Below, piece by piece: positions 1 to 12,312 of a DNA stretch of 64,000 nucleotides. The stretch lies in contig NC_081414.1 in assembly GCF_030272615.1 (NCBI RefSeq), positions 234,406,733 through 234,470,732 of the forward strand, read 5' to 3'. This DNA comes from Cryptomeria japonica (lineage: Eukaryota; Streptophyta; Pinopsida; Cupressales; Cupressaceae). The position numbers and the translations under genes are program-made. Numbering within the stretch: the first letter of the stretch is position 1; each line of letters begins with the position of its first letter. Under the pieces are notes generated by a model, which did no database searches, was not told the DNA's origin, and saw nothing but the letters and a program-made list of their open reading frames with translations.

Positions 1-640
1 AATAAGTGAGGCGTAGTAATCATTAAGTACATGAATTTTATTTATAATTTTTATACTTATATTGTTCTATTTCAACTTCTTATTATAGTTTATAGATAAC
101 ATTCAATTCATCATTTTCTCAACTCATCAATAGAACATTTGTATCTATAGTACATGGTTATCATTTCTATTTTTCCCACATCAACCTATATGTTATGGAT
201 GCATATATTCTACTATCACAACCTACCCTTGGTTTGCAAGTTTCACTAAGACTTTTTCTCTCTTTTTTTAATTTGTATAATTTTAGGTAAATTGGGTTGT
301 TGAAATTTTATTCAACTCTCTAGGATATGGTACATCTACTGTGAGCTATTATGCAAATTCAAATACAACAATATTTTAGAAAGTTTGCAAACTAGATAAA
401 TAAATATAATTGGTACATTACATATGACTATCATGATAAAAAATGTCATATGTAACATATGAATACCTTAATTTACACAATAATTTAGGATATATAATTA
501 TCATATGTATAATAATCATAACTTCTTCTAATAGTTAGTCCAAACCAATGTGTTTAGAGAACATTAAAATCTACATCAGCAAAGGAGTAACTAGTGTCAA
601 ATAAAAATTATCACTATCACTATAATCACCAAATTAGTGA
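1..640. repeat. Dispersed repeat R1, partial copy
   Basis: AT-rich, no coding potential. It matches other parts of the window in the same orientation: 52066-52205 resembles 1-140, and 52655-53110 resembles 150-600, with shared phrases such as CACAACCTACCCTTGG and TTCAACT(T/C)(T/C)CTAGGATAT. A weaker relative lies at 15720-16160. By eye the identity is roughly 80%, so the copies are old. No terminal repeats or target duplication were found, so the class is unknown. The same repeat sits beside a copia 3' end at two other loci, which suggests it belongs to, or travelled with, a larger element. Confidence 0.6.
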
Positions 641-3500
641 ATGTAACGCCCCACCAAGAAACCCTAGAGGAACAAACTAACATCTCCAAAGAAGAGTGAT
701 TTTTTTTTTAAAACATTAAATGAATACTTTAAACATTTAAAAAGTTAAGATTGAGTTAACTTGCACAACGGAAATCAACTACTAATTTTTCCCCTAAGGT
801 TTCTCGACATGGTTACTTATTCTAGCCATACATCATTAAAGGAATTAATCTAAATCAAGATAACATATAATGCATTCATGCACCCCGACAATTTAAATGA
901 CCAAAGTAATTCCAAGTATTCCATTTAAGCAATTATTGATTCGTACATTTAAATTTCGTAATATAAATATCTTACAAAATTATATTAATTGACAACCATT
1001 AACTACAGTTAATCTTAACACATGCTATGAATTATGAACATGAACATATTCAATAGCATGAGAACAATGTTTTCATTAACTAATATAAAATCCTACCACC
1101 TAAGTAGATCATTTCACTTATATAAGATTTACATCATGATTGCATCATTATTAAAAAATAATTACATCATTGCCATGAAGATGTATTTATACAAAGGTTA
1201 CATCTGATACACAAGTACAATTGATAGATACATAAAGTCAACATCTGAAACATTGATCTGACCAAATCCCAGAGAGCAAGTTGGGACAAGTACAAGGCCA
1301 ATCCAAGCAAGACCGGAACAAAGTCCCCGATGGAAGAAGGCAACTACCACCCGACCATGTGGATCCAAAAGGTCCACCCCCCTGTGCTAGGAGATAGACA
1401 TAAGGCCCTCAAGCAATCAAACAAAGAGCACAACACAAGGGATAAACACACTTCCACCGGGTAACCACAAGAAAAATACACATAAACTAAACTCTGAATA
1501 GGAGTACTCCAGAGGCTACAAAGATAGAGGCAGAACACTAGTGCTCACAAGGGGATAGTGTCATTGCATAGCTTGCTATGGGTTATCCTGGTAGGTATCC
1601 ATAGGCCCTGAACCCATCTTGGGTTATCCCGGTAGCCTCTCCCGACCTCCGACCCCCATATAAGACTCATGCAGACCAAATAAACCTTTCATGAGGACAA
1701 GGTAGTTGGTTTTTCCATTCCAGGCCTTCCACACCTCATCTTGAGCCTAAACGAGCACTCAAGCCATGAGCGAGGCATCCAATTATCTTGTTAAATGTGT
1801 TTAACTACCCAATCCCCTAATACATTAATTAGGTTATCACTTATTAAGGAAACTTCCAATGGGTTATCCTGACAACCACTTTGGGACCCAACCCCTACTT
1901 GGAAGCCACTCCCCCTTATGATACAAAGATACTCAAACCAACCATCATCAAATAAATTATCATAAAATATTCTCATGAGTCTCATAAAAATATCGGAAGC
2001 ACCATTATACCATAAAACAAGTTACTAACCAAATCTTGTATCACATTGCATCTTAATACACATAAACATCATATATAATTCCTTCCAACAAGAGCACAAC
2101 TTGGCTCAATCCCACAAGGAGAGAAATACTATAAAACCAAAAGATTGATAAGCCTCCAAAGCCATTCAAAAGTAAAGCTCACATAGAAAAGATAAGAGCA
2201 TCATATTACTAACAAAAAAGATATAGGTCAATGACCAACCTTTGGAGCCTCAAAGACAAACGGCCAAAACAAGACAAAAGACACTAAACCCCAACACTCA
2301 TTGGTTAAGGTTACTAAACATAAAAGGTCACGAGTTTGATATAATAAAACATCAAAACAATTCCAAAGTCAATAATATTAACATCAACACAAAATTAACT
2401 TGGCCAATTAACTTCTCAAAAAGTTCCAATACAAAAACCACCTTTACTCTAAACCACATTCATTCTCCACTCAAGTATAGCACACAAGAGGTATCATAGG
2501 TGACTAAGATAGGTCAACTTACATTTACAAGACCACCGAATGTAACTGACTAAACCAAACTAACAGGCACTGATACATATATACAAGCACCATCCATCAA
2601 GCACAGTCATAAAAATTACTATAAGCTAAATTTCATTAAACATTACAAGTGATATTAAATAAAACATTGAAAGCACTAAAACACATTTAATTCATTATCC
2701 CAAAATAACCTAAAAAGAAAAACAAATAATTTTGACCAAATAATTAATTACCTGCTTACTTGCAAATTTCCGACATATTAAATCCTAAAAGAACCAAGTA
2801 TACTAAAATATACATATATAACTTCAATTATTTATTTACTACTATAAGAATATAATCAATTTAAAAATTAAATTAAATAATTAACCAATTTAATTAATCA
2901 AGCTTAGTTTAATTGATTTCTTTAATTAGTGGTCACCCAAAATTATACTACGGGGGAGATAAATCACTAAAATCATATTTAAAAAGAACAACAACACCTA
3001 ATAAAGGGAAAAAAAATTATTTTAGACAATAAATCATACCCATAGATTAAAATAAAATTTTCAAATCTTAACAAAACTAGGCAATAAAATTAGAGCAAGA
3101 CAAATTAATAAAAAGCAAAGTGAAATGATTTATTGAAATAATTTAATAATTTATTAATAATACAAACTTAATAATTAAAACGTTGACAATTAAATTTAAT
3201 AATAATTTATCAATGGCAAATATTGCTAAATGTTTCTAGGCACATTAATTTGTTCGCTGTAAATTCAATTAAAATTAAAATTATAAATATAAAATTTTAC
3301 GGACATTATACAAAAATTTAATAATAATAAATTTATAATTTACGGATTAAATCTAAGGCAGATTTAAAATAATAAATAAAAATCATAAATTTAAAACTTC
3401 TTTCCTTGTAAACATATTTAATTAAAACTCTAGAAACTAGTTATAGGCACAACAATGAAAATCCAATGAAATCTCAATTAACAATAAAGATGATTAAAAA
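641..3500. other. AT-rich non-coding DNA, possible old LTR
   Basis: No convincing gene. The string TGTAACGCCCC at about 642 looks like the start of many plant Ty3-type LTRs, but no matching end, primer site or internal domain is visible, so this is weak. A GGGTTATCC motif recurs at about 1580, 1621 and 1860. From about 2700 the sequence is dominated by short TTAATTTAATTAA-like runs. The same texture resumes at 12313 after the LINE, so the LINE probably inserted into this stretch. Confidence 0.3.
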
Positions 3501-3506
3501 TAGACC

Positions 3507-6257
3507 ATGGGCTCTACAACTGGTCGATGGCCCTATGCGGGATTTTTTTTTCAAAATTCCCATAGGAACAGTGGCAGAGGTCAAAGTAGGGGGTGCCAGA
3601 GGAATGATCTACAATGGGAGAACAAGGGCAATATAGAAAGGAAGGATAGTTTTCATCAGGCCCACGGAAAATTTCAAACCAAATACAGATTTTCCAAACC
3701 AAATTGGAAACCATTCACATGGCCGAAAAAGTTGAACAAGGGGAAACATGATATCTTTGATATATGCGAAGAAGACAGGCATCTTGACAAGAATAGTTAG
3801 ATCCATATGGAAACAAGCCCTCAACGTCAAGAAAAACATTCGAAGTGTTTAAATCATCTCTACATTGATAGCTCTGAGGTTTTTTGTAGGAAGCAAAGTT
3901 GTCTAACAACCCCTAACAATATTCCTTTACAAAACAGATATGGGAATTGGGGATTGGGGGTTTCTACGTCACATGGTGACCCTAGAGTGCTCACATTCCC
4001 AAATAATATTCCATTGAGAACTCCTTTGTGGAAAAAATCATTGTCTCCTTCAGTAGGTGTTCCTAAATCGACCATTGGTCATATGGCATGGGACTCCCAT
4101 TTCACATCTGGGGGGGGGAATTTCAATCCACCCTATTTCAACCAATTGAAGAGATCTAGTGCTAGACATGGTGGGGAGGATTTCAACTTAAACAACAGCC
4201 TTCGCAGAAATGGAAATATTCATAAGCCGATCCCGAATGTTAGGGGCTTTACTAAATATTGGAGGAAAAATCAATCCCATAAGATGAAGGAAATAGCTAT
4301 TCCCACAAATCCTAAACTGAATGGAATGGAGTATCAAACTGGAATGAGAAAGGGAGAAGTACAGTTGACTAGGATTCCAGATCTGGCGGGTGTAAAGGTT
4401 TCTATAAAATTGTTGGATCACCTCCTTGACTCACAGAGCTCAGATCTGCGTGAAAGAGCGTTGATAGGTAAGTTTTGGGGTTTCTCTCCTCAATCTTCTA
4501 ATTTATGTATATGGGCTAAGAAACATTGGGAGGGAGTGAAGGAAATTTTTTTCATAGATCATGGTTTTTAGTTCTTTATTGCCATTTTTACTACAAAGTT
4601 GTTTCGAGATAATATCCATAGATCTAAGGGATGGTTCTACAAGGGGTTTGGTCTATACACATTGCCTTGGTCTCCAAATTTTAACCCTCAGGGTACAGAT
4701 ATTAAATATGTGCCATTCTGGATATCTTTCCCAGGGATCCCAATAGAATATAAAGATTTAGACCTAATAGAAATCTTTGCAAATCATCTGGGGATTTTTG
4801 TTAAGCACGATTTAATTCCATTTGAAGATCCATAACTTCCTTTAAGGGTATGTTTATTATTGGATCTTTCAAAACCATTTCCTAAGAATTTCTCAATCAT
4901 TTCAAAAGTTGGGGAATGGGATTAACAACTCATTCTTCAGGATCCAAAAATAGTGGACTTGCACACAGATTCCCTAGTTTATCTAGCTATAGACTGTCAA
5001 GGATCTCATTGCCAATATATAAGAGTTTGTGAAGATCACTCTTTTCTTACGAGTCGGTGTTCTAGAAATCCACCACATGATAGAGCATCCACACTAGAGT
5101 CTTTGACCTCTAAATCTGAAGGAGTAATACTAGAAAAGTTAAAAGTTGTTAAGGAACATCCTTCTATTTCAACATTGAATAGTGTGGGGACATAATTGGA
5201 GCCTTTAATGGAGGAAAATTAGGAGAAGAGCCTGCTGGAGATAGTAACTGAGAAAGACAGGGAAGTAAAGCAAAAAGAGTTTAGCAGCATTCCCGCTTGT
5301 AGCCCTTCAGGGGAGGTTGAGGTTCAAAGAAGTTAGAATCCAAATAATGAAATAGCACAATTGGAGCCCTTACTGGAGGAAAATCCGGAGAAGTCCCCGC
5401 TAGAAACAATAATTCAAAATGATGGGAAAGTAATACAAAAATGACTTAGCAACACTTTTGCTTTCAGCCCTTCAGGGGAGGTTGAGGTTCAAAGTAGTCA
5501 AATTCAAAATAATGAAATAGGCATATCTCAGCCATTAGTGAGTAATACTTAGATAGGAAAAATAACAGTTAGAAAGAAAGGGCAAGTGGTGGAAATTACA
5601 AACTCTCTTATTCGAAGTTTCATTAACTCTCTCAGTTTTTCTTCTAGACGAAGAAGGGTCTCAGTGCCCCTAAGCACTATACCATGGATGCAAAGCCTTG
5701 TTTCTTTTCTTCACATCTCGGTGGATAAGTCAATAATAGATTTGTGTTGCCCCAAGGTAATACCTACAATCCCAATCTCTCCCTTGGAAGATAATAGGTT
5801 ATTTTTAAAATATTACAAATCCTCTTTCCTGAAGGGTAATCCAGATAATTTTGACCAATTTGTAATAGATCACCTCCATAAAGCATGCTCTATCTTTGTG
5901 GATGAGATCATAGATCAGTTAGGCAATATGTTAGTAATTGAGGATTTGATGGTTTTTTTCAAGCATATAGTTGATCAAAAGTTTACTGCTCTTGCAACAT
6001 TAGCAATAGAGGAGATCCCTGGAAACTCGCAACGACAAAGAAGTGGTGTAGTAAAAGAACAACATGAGGGAGGAAATCAAGATCACCATGTAGTAGTATC
6101 TTTTATATATCAAACGAGATCCAGAAAAGCAGTTTTGATGATCAAGCCTAAAGGGAGAGTGGGTAGACCACCAAAGAAGAAGAGAATAGCCAAAAAAACC
6201 AAAGAGGAGGTCAAAGCAGGAATTCAGACTACACTACATGGTCAACTTGGATCTTGA
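3507..6257 (+). pseudogene. LINE-1 ORF1 (gag-like, DUF4283), broken
   Basis: One reading frame runs from an ATG at 3507 to a stop at 6255-6257, interrupted by stops at about 3798, 4569, 4833, 4923 and 5193. The DUF4283 RNA-binding region spans about 4440-4830: it begins LIGKFWGF, has an aromatic-rich middle interrupted by the TAG at 4569, then WFYKGFGLYTLPWSPNFNP. The zinc knuckle expected next is not recognisable (only scattered Cys and His around 4990-5030). The C-terminal part (5586-6257) is open and ends in a very basic stretch with the AT-hook-like core GRPPKKKR at about 6160-6190. In this family ORF1 coats the element RNA. ORF2 starts 26 bp after the stop. The upstream half (3507-4400) has no recognised domain. 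Confidence 0.75.
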
Positions 6258-6283
6258 AGAGTGGATTACTCTCCGGGACAACA

Positions 6284-6865
6284 ATGCGAATAGTGTCTTG
6301 GAATGTTAGGGGCATTAATGCTCCTAACAAAAGGTGCCTTATCAAATCTCAAATAGAGAATTCTGGGGCAGATCTTTTCTTAATACAAGAAACTAAATTC
6401 TCAGAAACCATCAAAGATCAACCTTTTAAAGGATGGAAAAAGTGGAAGTATGTTTCATCCCAGTCCATTAGGGCCTCTGGAGGGCTAGCCATACCGTGGA
6501 AGCCAAGTGTGGGAAGGATAGACATTATTTTAATCAAAGAAAACTTTATTCACATAAAGGTAGTTGCTTCTTCAGCATCCTTTCATTTGATTATAGTTTA
6601 TGGTCCAAATTCATTTGCAGGGAAGAAAGTAGTTCGGGACAATCTTGCCCAAATCTGTCTCAATTTCCCAGAGGATATGATTATCTTGGGAGGGGATTTT
6701 AATGCTATCCTTTATTCAAGGGATAAGTCTGGATGCATCATCCCACCCCGAAAGTCAATGCAATATTTTAATGATTTTGTTTCCTCCAATGCTCTTATAG
6801 ATTGTATGCCAACAAATGGCTCCTTCACTTGGTCAAACAAAAGACAAGTTTTTTTCATATTGTAG
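6284..6865 (+). pseudogene. LINE-1 ORF2 endonuclease domain (EEP family)
   Basis: ORF2 most likely starts at the ATG at 6284 (MRIVSWNVRGINAPNKR). The frame is open a little further upstream, but only from a TTG. The metal-binding motifs of the exonuclease-endonuclease-phosphatase fold are present: the SWNVRG Asn, the QETK Glu, the VYGPN segment and the GGDFNAIL Asp/Asn. In L1 elements this enzyme nicks target DNA to prime reverse transcription. After TWSNKR the frame is lost by a shift near 6840, and the last endonuclease part (LDRFLV, SNHFSL) continues in another frame from about 6865. About 194 residues are open, against roughly 220-230 for a whole domain. Confidence 0.85.
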
Positions 6866-9353
6866 AGTGTTTAGATAGGTTTTTGGTGAATCCTATTTGG
6901 AATGCCTCATTTAGTACTCCATTTTCCAAAATCCTTCCTTTATTAGGATCTAATCATTTTTCTCTTCAACTGGACTTTCCATTGTTTATTAGCACAAATA
7001 AGGGTTCTTCTTTTTTCAAATTTCAACAGATGTGGTTTCGAGATATCTCCTTCCTTCCTCAGTTGCAGAAATGGTGGCTGACTACTCCATTTACTCCGGG
7101 CTCTAGGATGTTTCAGTTTTGTAAAAAGCTTCAGTGGATCAAAGCAAGAATCAAAGAATGGAATACTTTAGTTTTCAAGAATATTTTCCATTCTAAGGAT
7201 CAGATGGAGGACAATATTAAACTACTAAATGAAGAAATTATTAAAAATGGCATAAATGAGGAGTCTTATAAGCCACAAAATTTCCTGAATTTACAATTAC
7301 ATGAAGTTTTGAAAAGAGAAGAACTTTTCTGGAAATAAAAATCTAGGGAGACATGGCTACAAGAAGGGGACAAGAACACAAAGTTTTTCCATGCTTCGGT
7401 CAAAATGAAGAGAGAAAACAACCAAATATCACAAATTAGAAATGATGTAGGGGAAATTTTTAAGGATACTCTGAAAATTCAAGATGAAGCAATTCATTTT
7501 CTCTCTTCCCTTTTCTCAAATTCAGTTGTTGAGGATGAAGATTTAAGAAGAAAGACTCAGGACATTCTTCAGCATATACCTTTCTTAATCACACATTAGG
7601 ACAATATATCATTAATGAAACCTTTTTCTCTGGAGGAAGTTCAAAATGCAGTATTCTCCATGCACCCAGATAAAGCCTCAAGACCGGATGGGTTCCCTGC
7701 CCTATTTTTTCAAAAATGCTAGAACTTTTTGGGGTCGAATGTCTGGAAGATGGCGGAGGAGTCTAGGAAACATGGTAATATGTTAAAGCAATTTAACATT
7801 ACCCTCATTGTATTAATTCCCAAGCTATCTAGTCATCAGTCCTTTGCATATTTTAGACCTATTTCTCTATGTAACACAGTCTACAAAATTATTACTAAGG
7901 TCATCTCTCTTAGATTGGCTCGTTTGATTCCTAAGATCATATCCAAGCAACAAGGAGGCTTTGTGCCAGGTAGAGAAACAATAGAAGGAGCCTTGGTAGT
8001 GCACGAAATCATGTATTCAGTAATGGCTCATAAGATAGAAGCAATTATGGTTAAGCTTGACATGTTGAAAGCATATAATAGGGTCAATTGGAGTTTTTTG
8101 CATCAAATCCTTCTCAAATTTGGCTTCTCCAAATTATGGTGTAAATGGATTATTTCTTGTCTATCGGGGGCAAAGTTTTGGTTAATGGTAGTCCAGTGGG
8201 TTTCTTTCTATCCTTCCAAGGAGTCAAACAAGGCGATCCTTTGTCCTCATCTCTCTTTATCATCATGGTAGAGGCTCTAAGTAGATTGATCTCATCCTTT
8301 CAGGTATTGTCCCTATGGAAAGGAATACAAATTCCTCAAACTAAAATAATTATCACACATCAGTTATTTGTTGATGATATTGTCTTGTTTGGGGAGGCCA
8401 TGGTTAGGGAAGCTAAGGTTATTAAAAGAGCCCTCAAATTATACAGTGAGGTTTAAGGTCAAAAAGTGAGTGAGACTAAATCAAAAATATTCTTATTTTG
8501 TTGCCCTCCGCTTCAGTCAAAAAATTTGATTAATACTTTGGGCTTCAAACAAGTTAGTTTACCATGCAAGTATCTTGGAGTTCCTCTCTTTTCAGGAGTG
8601 ATAAAAGGCTACCATTGGGAATCTATAGTCTTGTTGATCAAGAATAAGGTAACTTCTTGGAAGAACAATTGGTTATCACTAGCTGGGAGAATTTTGTTGA
8701 TCAAATCTGTCTTGGCAACAATTCCAAACTACATCATGTTAGTCCTCCCCATGCCATTCAAGATCCAAGAGTAGTTGAAATCTCTCCTAAAGAAATTTCT
8801 ATGGAAGGGCAATAGAGATCCAAAATATAAAAGACACTTATTGGCTTGGGAAAAAGTTTGTTTTCCCAAAGTTTTTTTGGGGGCAAGTATACCTAATTTC
8901 GAAGATAGGAACATTGCTCTAGGGGCTAGGCTTGTGTGGAATTTGTATTCAAACTCTTCCTCTGTTTGGGATGCTATTATCAGAATTAAGTATCTTGATT
9001 CAGAAGAACTAGAAAGAATTTTCACAGTTTTGGATCCTCTAAAAGGTTCAAAGATGTGGAATTTCTTAGTGAAATGTAGAGAGAGTTTTCTACCTAATCT
9101 AACTTGGATTGTGCATGATGGTAGGTCAATAAGATTTTGGGAGGATTCATGGAACAACTATCCACCTTTGGATAGTATTCCAAATTTGGATGTCATTAAG
9201 GAAGTTTTACAGACCTCTTGGGGACATTTTGTAATTAACTATTTCCATCCTTCACTGGTTAATGACTTTTGGAAAGTGAAATGGAAATATTTAGACATTA
9301 TTTATGCCCCACTTCAGCAAAAAATAGTTGTTAACCATGGAATTAAGAAATAG
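6866..9353 (+). pseudogene. LINE-1 ORF2 reverse transcriptase, broken
   Basis: The protein can be followed in one frame from the endonuclease end through the linker (WLQEGDKNTKFFH, about 7355-7390) into the RT fingers (FRPISLCNTVYKIITKV, about 7850) and motif A (VKLDMLKAYNRV, about 8050; the catalytic Asp is kept, but the usual AYD is AYN). A shift near 8180-8200 moves it to another frame carrying GVKQGDPLSSSLF and the catalytic FVDD box (about 8370). The thumb/connection (KYLGVPLFSG, AGRILLIKSVL) follows to 9353. Stops lie at about 7336, 7597, 7719, 8454, 8772 and 9351. No functional enzyme could be made, but the domain is otherwise well kept. Confidence 0.88.
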
Positions 9354-10521
9354 ATTGATTTTCTACAAAGAGAAATGAGATAAACTGATTTGGCTTCCTT
9401 CTAAATCAGGGGTATATTCAATAAAGGAGGGTTTTAAACAACTGATATCTCAGGGGATAAACCAACCATCCAGAAAGTTCTCATTTTGTTGGAAGGGATG
9501 TAGATTACAAAAGGCAGGATCATTTGCCCGGCTAGCCTTAAAGGGTAGAATCCTAACTAGTGATAGGTTAGCTCTACTTAAGATTGCTCAGCACTTTGAT
9601 TGTGTATTGTGTAAACAGTCCATTGAAACAACCAGTCACCTTCTTTTAGAATGTGCAATGGCACAAGAATGTTGGAAATGGCTACTTAACAAACTAGGAT
9701 GGAACTCTCCATTACAAGCTACTTTACCAGAAGTTTTTGAATCATGACCAAAGCTCTTTGCAGACTCTTTTTTTGCAGTTATTTGGGATATGGCTCCTAC
9801 CATACTCATTTGGAACATTTGGTGGGAAAGGAATAAATGCATTTTTAGGAAGGAATTTCACAGTGTGCAGGATATGATTATCAAAATAGAATTAACAATA
9901 TCAGAATCTGTCAATGCTCACATAGCTAAATTCAAAAAGTTGGATTCCCCTTTCACCTCATGGGATAACAATCTAATGACAGGTTGGAAACTCCTGCGCA
10001 AATCCCATTTAAAGGAAGTTTGATGGTAAATGCTCAAAAGAAAATCAATACAAAAGAAATTAGATGGAGACCCCCTTCGAAGAACTTTGTTAAGCTAGAT
10101 TTTGATGGGGCTGCAAGGGGTAACCTTGGAGTGTCTGGAATTGGAAGTGTGCTCAGGGATCTATCAGGCCAAGTATTGAGAGCAGGTTATGCAAGAATAC
10201 TAGATGGCACAAATAACGTGGCAAAGGCTAGAGCTTTGTTGTTTGGTATTAACTTATCCATTAAGGAGTAGGTTAAATATTTAGAAATTGAAGGGGATTC
10301 CCTGAATATTATATCAGCTCAAAAAAATTTGGAAAATCGATTATATTATTCAAGAAGCTAGAGAGAAGATTTCTTGTTTTCAAGAATATAACATTGTTCA
10401 CTATTATAGGAAAGCAAACCAGGTAGCAGACTTATTAGCTAACATAGGATGTGAATCAAATGAGGAGGAAAATTTTCTATCACTTGTGCAGCTCCAGGAA
10501 GACAAGTGTCTCAGATCATGA
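9354..10521 (+). pseudogene. LINE-1 ORF2 zinc-binding domain and RNase H
   Basis: A zf-RVT-like domain lies at about 9480-9690, with an intact Cys-x2-Cys ... His-x4-Cys pattern (CVLCKQSIETTSHLLLEC). A stop at about 9745 and a shift near 10000 precede a plant-type RNase H: first Asp in LDFDGAARGN (about 10098), third-site Asp in LEIEGDSLNII, and RKANQVADLLANIG near 10415-10450 with the last Asp. The second acidic position, normally AEA, reads AKA (GCA AAG GCT at about 10220), a single G-to-A change that would remove a catalytic residue. A further stop lies at 10269. Plant L1 lineages with an RNase H of this kind are known. It helps remove RNA from the RNA-DNA hybrid. Confidence 0.85.
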
Positions 10522-12293
10522 ATGATTTCAAATGCGAGACCCCATTCCTAATCCGATTGATTTTCTTAATGTTTGGTTTGTTGTGGATGTAGGATTGCCT
10601 CACTCTCCACAACATTGGATTAATTCAGAATTTGTCTCAAAGCCCCAATTTATGAAACTAGATGTTGTTTAAATTTAAATGTTCTCTTCAGATTCTCCTT
10701 GTGGTATGGGTGGTGGGCAGACTTTGGTGCCAAAGATTTTAAACATTTATATTATTTGGAGGGTAAGCCAAGTCACTATTGATTGTGCTGCGAGGACACA
10801 TCCAACCTGGCGGGTCATTTCTGCAGAGTGGGAGGGGTTCATCATCCCAACATTCAATAATGATGACACAAAAGTACACGATGAAATCAGTCTGTCGAAA
10901 TGGGAAGCTTGCACGCTTCGGGTGCCATACCAATCTCTTCACACATGGGGAAAGGTCGATTATCCCTTTTCTTGGGAAAGATCGAGGTACTATAAGCATG
11001 TGGAATTGAGAAATAGGATACATGGATTCTCTTTGTTGCATTCCCAATCTCTTCATGCCTGGGTAGGATCTCAAACACATAAAATATTAGGGTTCCCACA
11101 CATTTGAAAGCTTGCACATCATTTCATGGAATAAATGCGATCAATTAAGGTCCTTGCAGAGGACTTTCTTGGAGGTCTAAGGACAAGGAATGAATACAAG
11201 TTACAAAAAATGCGTCGCATCACTACCTCATCAGCTCTCTATATACTGGCCATTCGTAGCATGTTTCATCAAAATTTATAGGACTGGATCTCATTTGGCA
11301 AAGCATAATTTTTCTTTTTTAGCATATCTCATTCGACGGTTATGGCTCTTCGAATGTACTTGGTGGGAGGTCGTCATGGTTTGAGGCAGAATGCTATCGC
11401 TCATCCTCTGAGATTATGTGATTCATTGGAAATACCGTGTGCAAATAGTGAGGACTATCCTTGGTGAAGAATGGATAGCAACTAATCTGAAGGCTACTCC
11501 AATCTTGGTTGCTTCTAGGTTGGCTTCTATGGTGATGGATCTCACCTAGTCTCAGGATTACACAAAGATGATAATGGGGGATTTTGTACATCCGGCTTTG
11601 TTTACATGGGAAGAATTGAACACTCAATTGGATAAATATGACTTGTTTTTAGGGGAGGTGTGGTGAGGAGGTTTTTTAAATAGAGATCTCTTTGTGTTTG
11701 ATTAAGTGCCAAGATCAGTCTTCCTTTCCTTCATTTGTGGATTAGGATATGCTTCTCCTCAAACCTTTATCCAATGGGTTCAACAGTATTCACATCAAAT
11801 TGGAGAGCCGCTGGCTTCAATCGTAGTGGCAAAATTCAATGTTATTTGGAAAATTTGTGAACATGCTCAAGTTGATCCTCATGGCTATCAATCGTAGTTT
11901 CTAATTCCAATGGAGGCCGCCTCTTCTCAAGAATCAGGAAATGAGAAATGAAGGTTTCTTTGGCTGGGGTGGTGGGTTCATATGTTGTTAGAAGTAGGGT
12001 AGTATCGAGCAAGACAACTTCAAACATCAAAGTTTTTTATTAAACTGCCCATATGTTTGTAAGGTATTAATATTTGTTGTCCAAATCGAGCAAGGATAGG
12101 TGTCATATAGCCACTGTTCAGGGTTCTTTTTTGTTTACCTTCATTTCAAAGATCCCATAATCATCCATAAATGAGGGTTGATCAATCAGAAATGTATGTA
12201 GTAGGGTTTAGGAGGTAGTGGCATTTCCTATTATATAGTATATGTAAATTTTCAATTATAATTAATATATTATAGGCCATGGCCTTTTGCTTG
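10522..12293 (+). other. LINE-1 post-RNase H segment, unassigned
   Basis: About 1.77 kb lies between the RNase H stop and the A-rich tail. It is less AT-rich than the DNA outside the LINE and has open stretches of about 142 codons (10679-11107) and 76 codons, without any recognised domain. The longest has many Trp and His residues (for example ISAEWEGFIIPTF). It could be a long 3' UTR, a decayed extra ORF or a captured sequence; no repeat ends or splice signals separate it from the LINE. Plant LINE 3' UTRs are usually shorter, so the length is notable. Confidence 0.45.
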
Positions 12294-12312
12294 AAAAAAT
12301 AAAATAAAAAAA
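12274..12312 (+). other. LINE-1 3' end: palindrome and A-rich tail
   Basis: A perfect 12-bp palindrome AGGCCATGGCCT (12274-12285) is followed by TTTTGCTTG and the A-rich tail AAAAAATAAAATAAAAAAA to 12312. An A-rich tail marks the 3' end of an element copied by target-primed reverse transcription. The sequence then returns to the AT-rich texture seen before 3507. Confidence 0.7.

Larger units (their letters stand above)
3507..12312 (+). mobile_element. LINE-1: L1-type non-LTR retrotransposon, decayed
   Basis: Full domain order of a plant L1 element on the plus strand: ORF1 with DUF4283, then ORF2 with apurinic-type endonuclease, reverse transcriptase, zinc-binding domain and plant-type RNase H, ending in an A-rich tail at 12294-12312. 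Nearly all the protein can be followed through a handful of stops and about four frame changes, so it is a full-length insertion that decayed in place. At about 8.8 kb it is long for the family, mainly because 1.75 kb of unassigned sequence lies between RNase H and the tail. The 5' end is set at the first ATG and the true end may lie slightly upstream. I found no clear target-site duplication. Confidence 0.85.

Noticed and set aside
1344-2499. Small ORFs on both strands near 1.3-2.5 kb
   Set aside because: Short, no motifs, in AT-rich repeat DNA.
10679-11107. A new functional gene downstream of LINE-1
   Set aside because: No homology recognised and it lies between RNase H and the LINE tail; kept only as a LINE segment of unknown nature.
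3507-12312. Target-site duplication of LINE-1
   Set aside because: Flanks at both ends are similar AT-rich text but no convincing direct repeat could be aligned.
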